The notes beneath the pieces are model-generated. The model searched no databases and was not told where the DNA came from. It saw only the letters and a program-made list of their open reading frames with translations. Shown one piece after another: positions 32,272 through 43,100 of a stretch of 64,000 bases of DNA. The translations under genes and the position numbers were made by a program. The stretch's first letter is position 1. The number at the start of each line of letters is the position of its first letter. This DNA is from an uncultured Prevotellaceae bacterium (GTDB lineage: Bacteria > Bacteroidota > Bacteroidia > Bacteroidales > Bacteroidaceae): assembly GCA_902768785.1 (NCBI GenBank), contig CACXMM010000010.1, positions 1 through 64,000 on the forward strand, in the 5' to 3' direction.

Positions 32272-34611
32272 TTATTTCTCAACTACCTGCACCTTCGTAT
32301 CACCAGGCTTGAAAAGTAAGCCCTTGCAGGTCTTGGCATCAGCCTTATAAGCTTTCCACTCGATCTTGTTCCACTCGATCTGATCCGTACGTTGGGCTAT
32401 AGGCACATGAGGAATCAATGAACCGTCACGTACTAAGATGACACACGGAATCTTTCCCGTCTCAATCTCCTGATAGCCGCCCTCATAGACACTACCCGTC
32501 TGGTAATCGATCCACTTACCTTTTGGCAGATAGACCGTACGGCTGTTGCCGCTCTCCAACAAGGGAGCCACCAGAATCTGACTGCCGAACATATACTCAT
32601 CCTCTACCAGCCAAGCACCGGGATCGTGGGGGAATTCCACCAAGAGGGCACGTACCATGGGTAGTCCCTTCTCGGAGCACTCCTTGGCTTGTGCATAGAC
32701 ATAAGGCATCAGCTGGTATTTCATCTCCGCACAGTCACGGAAAGCATCGGTGAAGCTCTCGCTAATCAGCCACGGCTCCGTGGGAGGAGCACCATGGGCA
32801 CGGGTATGACTGCTCAGGAAGCCGAAGGGTAGCCAACGACGATAGATATCTTCGGGAGAGGCCGTCACGAAACCACCCATATCATGACTCCAGAAAGAGA
32901 AACCGCTCAAGCCGAACGACAAGCCACCACGCAAATCACCTAACATGCCCGTATTGGTGGTGGCGGCATCACCACCCCAGTGCAAGGCATAGCGCTGTGA
33001 ACCAGCCCAGGCTGAGCGAGCCCAGATAATGCCATTGCCGGGATACTGCTGTTCCACAGCCTCCCAAAGGGCTTTGTTGTACCGCAGCGGGTAAAGGTTA
33101 TGCTCATAGAGACCACCCTTGCCACTGTGATAGAAACCATTGTAAGGAGCCGCCTCACCGAAGTCGCATTTGATGGTAGAGACACCTTGTTTCAGTAAGC
33201 CGAGGATCTTCGACTGATACCAGCTGACGGTCTGGGGATTGGAGAAGTCGAGAATCGCATCTTCCACCGGCATACCGCCATCAGCGTTCCTCACATGCAG
33301 ACCGTTCTGGATAATTTCGGGAAAGAAACGGTTCTTCGGCGTGAAATAAGGCAACTGCCACAGGCAGGTATGGAAACCGTCTTTAGCCAACTGCTTGAGC
33401 ATCTTCTCCGGGTTCTCAAAGCGATCCTTTGCAAACTGGTAGTCACATTGCCAGTCCACACCGAACCATCCCGTATCAAAGTGGATCACGTCACAGGGAA
33501 TACGATGGTCGCGTAGCTGACGGGCAATCTCCAGTCCTTCCTTCTGAGAGAAATAGGTGATACGACTCATCCAGGTGCCGAAGCTCCAGAGAGGGAGCAT
33601 CGGACTCTTCCCCGTGATGTTGGTATACTCATCGAGGATATCCTTCGGTTCCCCAAAGAAAACAAAGAAATCCATCTTCTCATCAGCCATGAACAGACGA
33701 TCAGCACCGATATAGCTCTGTCCGAAGTCACAGGTGACAGGTGCCGAGGTATGCATGAAGATACCATAACCACGATTGGAGAAGAAGAACGGTACTGGCT
33801 TGTACTGACCGTCACTTTCCGGTCCCTGAGGATCGGTAACGGAGAGATGCACCTTCTGTCCCACCTTATTCAAAGAGGTGAACGATTCACCACAGCCATA
33901 GATGCGCTCGTTGGGTGCCAGCGTAAACACGGGATTGATGCTTCGGGAGTTATCACTGCCGCGCTTGATGAACGAGAACGGCAGGAGTTTGATCTGTGAG
34001 GAATCATTGTCAATGATATGACGGGTCTGCGTGAGAATCTTCCCATGGGCATCTTTGATGACAAGGCGCCAGGGATACGGCTGGACCTCGATGCTGCCAT
34101 AAGGGGAAGAGTAAGTAACGGCTTGGCCGTTGCGAACAGAACGCCATGTGGCGTTAGCCCCTGTCTTCGCCATCGACTTGAAAGCATCACAGAACATCAC
34201 ATCCTCGGCATCCATGGCATCATAGGCCGGCTCCACAGGAGTCGTCAGCATACGGATACGGACGGTTCGCGGACTGACGAAGTCGATCTTGATCTTCAAG
34301 TTAGGATCATTCTCGTAGGCAGCATCAGGGAAATCGAGCATCTGCATACGTACCGGCCAGTAGCCATTCAGGTTGAATGCCTGACGGGGTGACAGCCGAT
34401 AGCGTTTCCAATTCACCAGTCCCTCGCCCCTCGCCGTATCGAAACTGATCAGGGAGTCTGCCAGGAAATAGGTGTTCGACAAGTCAGAGAAATCGGTTGA
34501 CATATCCTTGGGCATGCACTGTAAATACTGAATGCCCGCATTGGTTTGTATCTGTGCGCTGGCAGTCACCATACCGCCCAGCAGCATCATTGCAATAATA
34601 ATCTTCTTCAT
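32272..34611 (-). CDS. GH31 glycoside hydrolase, YicI-like, probable alpha-xylosidase
   Basis: A 779-residue exported enzyme (signal MKKIIIAMMLLGGMVTASAQ). After an N-terminal beta-sandwich, the (beta/alpha)8 barrel carries the nucleophile Asp in STIKCDFGEAAPYNG (about residue 482), a context like the KTDFGE motif of the E. coli alpha-xylosidase YicI, and the acid/base Asp in HWGGDAATTNTG (about 547). It lacks the PA14 insertion of the other GH31 in this locus. It is the last gene of the GH31-GH2-GH31 operon, with a 4-nt gap from the GH2 stop. The frame opens at 34623, but ATG 34611 gives the best signal peptide. Side-chain xylose removal from xyloglucan oligosaccharides is inferred; alpha-glucosidase activity remains possible. 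Confidence 0.92.
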   Translation of the reverse strand: MKKIIIAMMLLGGMVTASAQIQTNAGIQYLQCMPKDMSTDFSDLSNTYFLADSLISFDTARGEGLVNWKRYRLSPRQAFNLNGYWPVRMQMLDFPDAAYENDPNLKIKIDFVSPRTVRIRMLTTPVEPAYDAMDAEDVMFCDAFKSMAKTGANATWRSVRNGQAVTYSSPYGSIEVQPYPWRLVIKDAHGKILTQTRHIIDNDSSQIKLLPFSFIKRGSDNSRSINPVFTLAPNERIYGCGESFTSLNKVGQKVHLSVTDPQGPESDGQYKPVPFFFSNRGYGIFMHTSAPVTCDFGQSYIGADRLFMADEKMDFFVFFGEPKDILDEYTNITGKSPMLPLWSFGTWMSRITYFSQKEGLEIARQLRDHRIPCDVIHFDTGWFGVDWQCDYQFAKDRFENPEKMLKQLAKDGFHTCLWQLPYFTPKNRFFPEIIQNGLHVRNADGGMPVEDAILDFSNPQTVSWYQSKILGLLKQGVSTIKCDFGEAAPYNGFYHSGKGGLYEHNLYPLRYNKALWEAVEQQYPGNGIIWARSAWAGSQRYALHWGGDAATTNTGMLGDLRGGLSFGLSGFSFWSHDMGGFVTASPEDIYRRWLPFGFLSSHTRAHGAPPTEPWLISESFTDAFRDCAEMKYQLMPYVYAQAKECSEKGLPMVRALLVEFPHDPGAWLVEDEYMFGSQILVAPLLESGNSRTVYLPKGKWIDYQTGSVYEGGYQEIETGKIPCVILVRDGSLIPHVPIAQRTDQIEWNKIEWKAYKADAKTCKGLLFKPGDTKVQVVEK

Positions 34612-34615
34612 ATAC

Positions 34616-37066
34616 TTATTCAACTGTAAACTGTATCACATCCGGTTTCAAGGTAGCCGACTTGGCCGTAATGGAGCCATTGCCCTTCGCCACGACAAGA
34701 CATTTCCCGAAGAAGGCCTTGCGCTCTGCTGACTTAAACCGTTCCATGGAGGTCTGGCAGCCGTTGTCTGTACCTAAGATCGTGCCATTACCCTCATAGA
34801 TGAAACAGATCTGGTCTTCAGCCCACGGACAGAGATTCCCATCTTTATCTACCACCTCGGCAGTGATGAATGTTGTCTCCTTACCTTGATAGTCTATTGA
34901 CAGGCGGACATGATCCGGCGCACCGGCTGTTCTGATGGTCTGCTCACACACCACCTTCCCGTCTTTCCTCGATACAGCCTTCACCTCACCAGGATCAAAC
35001 GTCACCCTCCACCCCACGTGATATTGGGTCGTTAGTGGAGAGTGATCACCTTTCTTCCGTATTCCCTGACTCTCGCCATTGATGAACAGTTCCACCTCAT
35101 CGGCGTTGTTATAATAACACCACATGTCGATATAGTCACCTGGCACCCAGTTCCAGTGGGGGAAGAGATGAAGCACGGGGGTGTCGGTCCACTCACTCTG
35201 ATACATATAATAGACATCCTTGGGGAAGCCAGCCAGATCGATGATGCCGAAATAACTGCTTCGTGCTGGGAAGCCATAAGGGGTGGGCTCACCGATATAA
35301 TCGAAGCCTGTCCAGATATACTGACCGCAGACAAACGGATTCTTCTTCACCACATCCCATGTCTCCTCATGTGTACTGCTCCATGAGGCATGCATATTGT
35401 CGTAGGCAGAGCACATATAGGTAGGATCGGTATAGGGTAGCCACCACTCCTTCGGTGCCACATAGACACTGTCGGAAAGCATCTTATAGAAGCCGCGTGT
35501 CTGCAAGGCCGACACGCTCTCACTCATGATAAAGGGCTTACCTGGGAAGTTCTTCGGTACATCCTTGATCCACTGATGATGGTAGTTGAAACCGATGATG
35601 TCGATGGCACCACTCTTGAAAAGATGGTTGTTGGGATCCGGCTCATTGCAACCCGCCGTGATAGGACGGGTCTTGTCATACCGCTTTACAATGTCAGCCA
35701 GATGACGGGTCAGCAGGGAGTTCACACTGATCTCACCTTCCTTGGCTAACGTAGAGGCATCATGACCCGCATTGAGGATGAGGTTTGCCTGTTCGAGGGT
35801 CAGTGTGTCAGCCTCTGCCGAAGACCACTGCTCCAGTACCTCGTTACCTATCGACCACATCAGGATCGAGGGGTGGTTGCGGTCACGTTTGATCAGATCA
35901 CTCAGGTCACGCTCATGCCACTCATCGAAGAAACGGGCATAGTCGTTCTGCGTCTTTTTCCTGCGCCACATATCGAAGCTCTCGTCCATTACGATAAGTC
36001 CCATGGTATCGCACATGTTCAGCAGTTCGGGAGCTGGCGGGTTATGAGAGCAACGGATGGAGTTCACACCCATCGCCTTCAGTTTGGAGAGTTTGCGGTG
36101 CAGGGCATCCTCGTTGAGTGCAGCGCCTAAACAACCCAGGTCGTGGTGCTCACATACTCCGTTGATCTTCATGTTTTTCGAATTGAGTGAGAAGCCCGCC
36201 TTGGGATCAAAGCGGAAACTCCTCACTCCCGTATTGGTATCATACACATCAACAATTTTATTACCAACACGTATCTCTGTCCTTACCTTATATATATAGG
36301 GGGTCTCAAGGGTCCACAGACGGGGATTGCGGAGTTTGATATCAGCAGTGAACGCTGAGAGTTGAGAGGAGACCGGACGGGCCTCAGCCTTCCCCACCAT
36401 CTTCCCCATAGCGTCCAGCAGGTAGTGAGTCACCTTCATACCCTTCGTGGCATTCTCCACTTCCACCTCGATGTGAAAGGTGGCCTGACGATAGTTGGCA
36501 CTTGGTGTGGCCGTGACATACGTTCCCCAATGGGCCACATGGGTCTTCTCCACCTGGGTGAGCCACACATGACGGTAGATGCCGCAACCGCTATACCACC
36601 GGGAGTTAGGCTGGTCGCTGTTATCGACCTTCACCACCAGTTCGTTCTCTCCGATACCTATATAGGGTGTCATGTCATAAGAAAACGAACTGTATCCGTA
36701 AGGACGCTGTCCTAACTCATGACCGTTCAGCCAGACGGTACTGTTCATATACACCCCATCGAACTCAATGAAATAACAGGCGTTCCCAGTGACCGTGAAC
36801 TTCTTCCTGTACCATCCGATACCACCGGGCAGGGCTCCCCCACCCGCTCCCGAAGGATTTCCCGCATAGAAGTCACCTTCGATAGCCCAGTCGTGTGGGA
36901 GATCCAGTCTCCGCCAGTCTGTGACTTTCCCTACCTCTTCGATGGTCAGCTTGTCATTCAGGAGAAAGTCCCATCCTCCATCAAAGTTTTTCCGATCGCG
37001 GGCCTGTACTGCCAGTCCGCAAAGGATGGCAGTCAGCACCACACATATCTTTTTGTAGTCTGTCAT
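34616..37066 (-). CDS. GH2 beta-galactosidase
   Basis: An 816-residue exported glycosidase (signal TDYKKICVVLTAILCGLAVQA). Domain order is a sugar-binding jelly roll (DGGWDFLLND ... LPHDWAIEGDF), an Ig-like domain, the catalytic barrel with acid/base Glu in MWSIGNEVLEQW (about residue 406) and nucleophile Glu in PFIMSESVSALQTRG (about 513), and two C-terminal beta domains (DUF4982-like). In a xyloglucan locus the expected role is removal of beta-1,2-galactose from xylosyl side chains, as for BoGH2A of B. ovatus. It lies 17 nt after the PA14-GH31 gene in the same operon. The frame opens at 37078, but 37066 is the preferred ATG. Confidence 0.93.
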   Translation of the reverse strand: MTDYKKICVVLTAILCGLAVQARDRKNFDGGWDFLLNDKLTIEEVGKVTDWRRLDLPHDWAIEGDFYAGNPSGAGGGALPGGIGWYRKKFTVTGNACYFIEFDGVYMNSTVWLNGHELGQRPYGYSSFSYDMTPYIGIGENELVVKVDNSDQPNSRWYSGCGIYRHVWLTQVEKTHVAHWGTYVTATPSANYRQATFHIEVEVENATKGMKVTHYLLDAMGKMVGKAEARPVSSQLSAFTADIKLRNPRLWTLETPYIYKVRTEIRVGNKIVDVYDTNTGVRSFRFDPKAGFSLNSKNMKINGVCEHHDLGCLGAALNEDALHRKLSKLKAMGVNSIRCSHNPPAPELLNMCDTMGLIVMDESFDMWRRKKTQNDYARFFDEWHERDLSDLIKRDRNHPSILMWSIGNEVLEQWSSAEADTLTLEQANLILNAGHDASTLAKEGEISVNSLLTRHLADIVKRYDKTRPITAGCNEPDPNNHLFKSGAIDIIGFNYHHQWIKDVPKNFPGKPFIMSESVSALQTRGFYKMLSDSVYVAPKEWWLPYTDPTYMCSAYDNMHASWSSTHEETWDVVKKNPFVCGQYIWTGFDYIGEPTPYGFPARSSYFGIIDLAGFPKDVYYMYQSEWTDTPVLHLFPHWNWVPGDYIDMWCYYNNADEVELFINGESQGIRKKGDHSPLTTQYHVGWRVTFDPGEVKAVSRKDGKVVCEQTIRTAGAPDHVRLSIDYQGKETTFITAEVVDKDGNLCPWAEDQICFIYEGNGTILGTDNGCQTSMERFKSAERKAFFGKCLVVAKGNGSITAKSATLKPDVIQFTVE

Positions 37067-37083
37067 ACCTGTATACATTATCC

Positions 37084-40077
37084 TTACAGTCTCACGTGGA
37101 GATTGACCGTCATGGCCTTACCGTTGTACTGCACCATCTGACCCTCGGGGTTCTCTAAGTTCAGTTCACGCGGCTGATCTTTTGTTACGAGAACGATGTT
37201 GAAGCGGCGGTTCTTCAGCATGCCGTTGAAGGAGCCGAAACGCTTTCCAAAGGTGACGGTCTTAGCAGCATCGTCATAGCTGATATCGATGGTGGAATAC
37301 TTACCCTTCTCATAGTTATAGTTCGTACCCTCATCCTCATAGAGCTGGAAGGTGGCATCGGCACCTGCATAGATATACAAGTTGATCAGCTCTGCCGGTT
37401 TCTCATCACAATACTGGATCTCCGGACCGAAGGGAATGATGCTTCCCTCGCGGACAAAGACGGGAATCTTCTCGTAGGGAGCATCCACGATCAATCGCTG
37501 CCCACCTTCGATGAACTCACCCGTATAGAAGTCATACCAACCACACTGCTCAGGGAAATAAACACTACGGTTGCGTGCCTTGTAATAGCCTACAGGACAA
37601 GCCATCAGTGCCGGTCCGAACATCCACTGATCAGGAATATCCAGCACGTTCTCATCACCGTTGAAATCCATCACCAGTCCGCGCATCAATGTATAGTCTT
37701 TGAAATGTGCCCAGCCTGCCATGGAATAGAGATACGGCATCATACGGTAGCGCAGCTTGTCATACCATACAATAGTCTGGTAGGCAGGATGGTTCTCGGG
37801 AGCAATGTTCCACACCTCACGCAGTGGCCACTGACCATGAGCACGATACAAGGGGATGAAGCAACCGAACTGGTTCCAGCGTGTCTGCAACTCACGCCAC
37901 TCCGTCAGGTCACTGTTCTCCACACCTGTCTTATCGAACTCCTGCTGTGCAGCTACATAGCGGTTCTCCACACAGAAACCTCCCTGATCCATGCCCCAGA
38001 AGGGGATACCACTCATAGCATAGTTCAGGCCAGCTGTCATCTGCGCCCTCATGTCTTCCCAACGGGTACCGATATCACCGCTCCAAGTAGCCGTGCTGAA
38101 TCGCTGTTCTCCAGCAAAGCCACTACGAGTAAGGAGGAATACGCGCGGTTCATTCATTTTTCCTTTGAACACAGAACGCTGTCCGTTATAGATAGCATCT
38201 GCGTTCACTGTGGAGTAAGCATTGAAATACTCCGTGGCTGTTCCGAGGGCGGTAGGACCGCAAAGTGCCTTACGATACCACATTGGCGTACAGTCGCGCA
38301 CATTGGGCTCAGAGGCATCCATCCACCAGGCATCGATACCATGATTGTATTTGGTATAGAGGTTCTCGTCCATCTGACGCCAGAACATCTTCCTGGCACC
38401 AGCATCGTATGCATCATAGAATGAGCCACGGAACCCCAGCCAGTCGTGGATATCGTCCTTCACTGCCTGATGGTACATCCATCCGTTCTTGTCGAGTTCC
38501 TTGTAATTGTCAACAGTGTCGTAGAACTTCGGCCATACGGAAATCATGAAACGTCCACCTAACTGATGCACATAATCGAGCATTCCCTGAGGATTCGGAT
38601 AACGACTGGCCTCGAAGGTATGATCACCCCAGCTGTCGAGTTTCCAATAGTTCCAGTCCTGTACAATATTATCCACGGGAATCTTCCGGTCGCGGAACTC
38701 CTTCAGGGTCTCCTCAATCTCTGCCTGGGTCTTGTAACGCTCACGACTCTGCCAGAATCCCAGTACCCACTTCGGGTAGATGGGGGCCTTACCAGTCAGG
38801 GTACGGTAGCCGGAGATGATCTCATCGAAATTCTTTCCTGCAATGAAGTAGTAATCCATGTCCTTTGCCATCTCACTCCAGATGCTCAGGTTACCACGAG
38901 CCTCTTCCGAACGAGGCTGGGCTACACGCAGACTACAATAGCTCTCACCACCATCCGGCTGCCATTCGATGCGAAGCTGGGACTTACGTCCCTTCGTCAG
39001 TTCTGTGGCAAACTTATAACTGTTCGGGTTCCAAGCAGTACGCCAACGTTCGGCTACGACCTCTCTGCCATCGATATATACCTTAATATATCCAGCATAG
39101 TAAAGGATAAATTGATACAGTTGTTTCTTTCCTGCGCACTTTCCGCAACACTCTGGTTCAATAAACCCCTCATACACCACATTGGCTCCTTGCAGATTGA
39201 AACCCTGTGGGAGGTTCTTGATTCCTCCGTTATCAGTAGCACAAGCAATCTCTGAAGTGGCGGGGTAAGCATACTCATAATACAAAGAGTCCTCATCACG
39301 CACCAGTTTCTTACCGTCTTTATCCACATAGGTTCCTGTGAGATGACCTTCCTTTCCATTCTTATCGTATAGTTTGAAGGCACGGTTCAGCTGCAGGTAA
39401 TCGTCAGGATTGCCAAAACGACAATAGGAATAAGAATCCCAGAGGATACCATAGTTCTTGTTTGAAAGGACAAAAGGTATGCTTACCTTGGTGTTATACT
39501 GGAAGAGGTCTTCGTTCTTACCTTTCATGTTATACTCCTCCGACTGATGCTGTCCTAAACCATAAAAAGCTTCATCGGCAGGACTCTCAAACTCCATGTG
39601 CCACTGCAAGCCATGTTTCATCTCCTCGGTAATGGCCGGTCCGCCCTTTGAGCCATACTCACGCTCAGGCACAGTGAATGGTTTGAAGCTCTTGCCTTTC
39701 TCCGTCTCCTTGGTGAGCATGTTGCCCTCTCCATCAAAGAATGCGATGGCTCCGGAAGACTTGTTCACTACGGCCTTCACACCCTTGGCTTTCACCGTCA
39801 CCTCGTCATCGTTCTCCGAGACATCAAAAGGCACTGCCTTTGCACTCTGCGGTACAATCATCAGACTCGTCTTCTGCGGGAGAGCCTCCTCACTGGTGGC
39901 CTGCACACGGATAATACGATCGTTCATCACTTGCAGTCGTACAATCTTGGCACCGCCATCCTTCGGCGATCCCACCTCAATTGTCACGCTGTTACCATTC
40001 TTCACAAAGTCAGCAGCCTGCACCATCGTGGCAGCTGCCAACATCACAGTTGATACGAATAACTTTACGTTCTTCAT
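37084..40077 (-). CDS. GH31 alpha-xylosidase with inserted PA14 domain (BoGH31A-like)
   Basis: A 997-residue exported enzyme (signal MKNVKLFVSTVMLAAATMVQA). A PA14 domain is inserted at about residues 280-395 (NLPQGFNLQGANVVYEG ... YAGYIKVYIDGREV). The catalytic barrel follows with nucleophile Asp in AWWMDASEPNVRD (about 587) and acid/base Asp in TWSGDIGTRWEDM (about 668). This is the architecture of the characterised xyloglucan alpha-xylosidase BoGH31A, where PA14 helps bind longer oligosaccharides. It heads the GH31-GH2-GH31 operon, from its own promoter at 40122-40129, just downstream of the HTCS sensor gene. Confidence 0.95.
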   Translation of the reverse strand: MKNVKLFVSTVMLAAATMVQAADFVKNGNSVTIEVGSPKDGGAKIVRLQVMNDRIIRVQATSEEALPQKTSLMIVPQSAKAVPFDVSENDDEVTVKAKGVKAVVNKSSGAIAFFDGEGNMLTKETEKGKSFKPFTVPEREYGSKGGPAITEEMKHGLQWHMEFESPADEAFYGLGQHQSEEYNMKGKNEDLFQYNTKVSIPFVLSNKNYGILWDSYSYCRFGNPDDYLQLNRAFKLYDKNGKEGHLTGTYVDKDGKKLVRDEDSLYYEYAYPATSEIACATDNGGIKNLPQGFNLQGANVVYEGFIEPECCGKCAGKKQLYQFILYYAGYIKVYIDGREVVAERWRTAWNPNSYKFATELTKGRKSQLRIEWQPDGGESYCSLRVAQPRSEEARGNLSIWSEMAKDMDYYFIAGKNFDEIISGYRTLTGKAPIYPKWVLGFWQSRERYKTQAEIEETLKEFRDRKIPVDNIVQDWNYWKLDSWGDHTFEASRYPNPQGMLDYVHQLGGRFMISVWPKFYDTVDNYKELDKNGWMYHQAVKDDIHDWLGFRGSFYDAYDAGARKMFWRQMDENLYTKYNHGIDAWWMDASEPNVRDCTPMWYRKALCGPTALGTATEYFNAYSTVNADAIYNGQRSVFKGKMNEPRVFLLTRSGFAGEQRFSTATWSGDIGTRWEDMRAQMTAGLNYAMSGIPFWGMDQGGFCVENRYVAAQQEFDKTGVENSDLTEWRELQTRWNQFGCFIPLYRAHGQWPLREVWNIAPENHPAYQTIVWYDKLRYRMMPYLYSMAGWAHFKDYTLMRGLVMDFNGDENVLDIPDQWMFGPALMACPVGYYKARNRSVYFPEQCGWYDFYTGEFIEGGQRLIVDAPYEKIPVFVREGSIIPFGPEIQYCDEKPAELINLYIYAGADATFQLYEDEGTNYNYEKGKYSTIDISYDDAAKTVTFGKRFGSFNGMLKNRRFNIVLVTKDQPRELNLENPEGQMVQYNGKAMTVNLHVRL

Positions 40078-40121
40078 CGGTTATTATTATGGAATTAGTT
40101 ATATCCTTCGTTTGACGAGTG

Positions 40122-40129
40122 CAAAGATA
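40122..40129 (-). promoter_or_regulatory. -7 box of the GH31-GH2-GH31 operon
   Basis: Minus strand TATCTTTG followed by CACTCG, about 45 nt before the ATG at 40077. Confidence 0.65.
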
Positions 40130-40183
40130 CGAAAAAAAAGTCATACCTGTATCTCAGAATGTTTCCAAACAAGGTATCACATG

Positions 40184-43100
40184 TTATTTTTCCTCGTATT
40201 TCTCTTTATACTGTGAGGGCGTGAGTTCATACATCTCACGGAAATACTTCGAGAAATAGCGCGGGTTATTGAAACCCACAGCATAAGACACCTCAGAAAC
40301 GGAGAGCTGACTCTTGCGCAATAGCTGCTCGGCACGGCGCAGTCGGATCAACCGGATGAACTCCGAGGGCGTATTACCTGTCACGGAGAGCAGTTTCTTG
40401 TAGAGGTGAACACGCGACATATTCATTGCAGTGCTCAGGGTCTCCACCGACAAATCTGTATTACTGATATTCTCTTCCACATAAGTCGTTGCCTCTTTCA
40501 CCAGTTTCTTGTCCAACGATGTAATTTCAATCTCCTGGACCTGCAGCTCAAGTTTCCCTTTCCTCCCGTTATTTCGCCATTTCAACAAGTTATTCATACG
40601 CAGGGTGAGAAGGTCGATGTCGAAAGGCTTCGTAATATAGTCATCCGCACCACTCTCCAATCCTTCTATTTTATGCTCTGAAGCCATCCTTGCCGTGAGC
40701 ATCACAAAAGGTATGCGTGCCGTTTCCGGATTACCTTTCACCCGACGACAAAGTTCCACACCGTCTATCACCGGCATCATGACATCACTTAGGATTAAAT
40801 CCGGTTTCTTCTCTTCAATCCTTGCCAACGCTTCTTCACCATGATGAGCCACACGGATATGGTAGCTGTCTTTCAACACACTTGTCATGAACTCCAGGAA
40901 ATCATCACTGTCATCCACAAGCAACAGCTCTGGTAAGGTGGATGGAGTGATCTCCTCACCTGTCATGGGCACAGGATCCTGTGCCACAGGCCCGACTGCC
41001 GGTTCTTGTCCTTTCACCTCCTCCGTGAAGGGTATGACAAGAGTGAATACTGTTCCACCACCTGGGTTATCGGCCACTGACACCGATCCTCCATGCATCT
41101 CCACATAGTCCTTCACCATGCTTAATCCGACACCACTGCCCCCATAGGGTTGCGCATCATGCCCGTCTGCCTGATAGAACCGTTCGAAGATATGCTGTTT
41201 GTCTGCATCGCTGATCCCGATACCAGTATCACTCACACGGATCAAAACCTGTTTATTCTGCTCGTCTCTCGTCAGCGACACTTGAATCGTGCCCTCCTTG
41301 GTGAACTTGAAAGCATTCGACAACAGGTTGTTGATTACCTTTGTCATCTTCTCGTCATCATACCTCATCATCAACGACTCTTCAGATGAGTTAAAAGAGA
41401 GCGTAACGGGATGATCCTGCAACTGCTGGAAGGAATGACATATATCCCGCAGTCTGGCAACCAAATCACCAGTCAGTAAATTCAACCTCATCTTGTTAGC
41501 ATCGAGCTTACGGAAGTCGAGGATATCGTTCACCAAGGTGAGCAATCGCTCAGCATTACGGTGTACCAATGACAACTGCGCCTTTTTCTCCTCATCATTC
41601 TCCTTTCTGATCAAATGAGCCAAGGGGGAAATGATCAGAGTAAGCGGAGTGCGCAATTCATGACTGGCATTCGTATAGAACCGCATCTTCATCATATCCA
41701 TCTTCCGCTCTTGCTCAGCCTCGCGTTTCACTTGTTCTATCTCAAACTTTGCCTTCTGTCGCGCCATGATCCGATAGTAGATATAATACAGAAGTGCGCC
41801 GGCTAATAAGACATAGAGCATGATGGCCCATAATGACATATAGAAAGGCGGACGGATGACAATCTCCAGTTCACTGACTTCAGGATAAGGATTGCCATAG
41901 CGGTCAAGTACTTTCACTTCCAAGTGGTAAGTTCCTGGTGACAGATTTGTGTAGGTGACCTCACTACGATCGAGGGTTGTGCGCATCCACTGATCATTGA
42001 AACCCTTCAGTCTGTAAAGGAACTGCTTACGGGAGGGATAGACAAACGAGGTGGCCGCCAACTGAATGGTAAAATCTTTCTCGTTGTAATTGAGAACAAG
42101 ACGTCTGCTCTCATTGATAGCCTCCTTTAGCACCACCCTGCCATTATACTCCTCTCCCACCGCCAACGGATGGTCAAAAAGAATCAAACCACTAAACATT
42201 GCTTTAGAAGGGGCCTGCCGCTCTTGATGCTGGGTATGAGGGACAACATTCACACCGTCTTGTCCCCCAATGAGAATGTCACCCTTTTGCGTGACAAGGA
42301 TACTTCGGTAATTGAACTGTCGCGACTGTAAGCCGTCCAAGCTATCATAGGTTGACACGTTCAACTGCCACTGTCCATCCTGTTTTGACACTTTCACCTG
42401 TGAAAGACCTATATCGGAGACGATCCATATGTCATGGTTCAGGTCCTCTGTCACTGAACACCCCATGCCACTCAGTTCCATCAGCTGATCAGTAACGGGA
42501 TCATAGACGTTAACCCCTGAGGCTGTGGCATCCCATATCAATCCACGACTATCCATCATCACCTGGTTCACTTCCGGACTGATGAAAGGCTGTCCGTCAC
42601 GGGTCTTCTCAAAATTCTCAATCTTCCGTGTGCCTGCTTTCATGATGGAGAAGTTCTGGGAATGGCCGATCAACACATTCCCTTTCTTGTCTGTACAGAG
42701 GGAGGATATATAATCGGATGCCAATCGAGCATTCTGATAATTATATGTGGTCAGTTTCCCACTCTTCACGTCCAGTTCCTGAACACCACCTCCCAATGTT
42801 CCAATGAGGATATGTCCTTCAGCGTTTTCTGCCAATGCCCAGATATTATCACTTGAAAGGCCGTCTTTCTCACGATATACCTGGAAATGCCCGTCTGCAT
42901 AATGTGCCAGACCGCCATTGAAGGTGCCGAACCACAATGTACCGTCGTGAGCACACAAAGAACTTACCACCACATCCGACCCCAAGCCAGTGTCCTGTCG
43001 TCGATAAACTCGTTGAGTACCTGTCAGAGGCTGATAACATACTATACCCCGATCGTTCGTACCACACCAGATATTACCTAATCGATCTTCAGCAAGCGTA

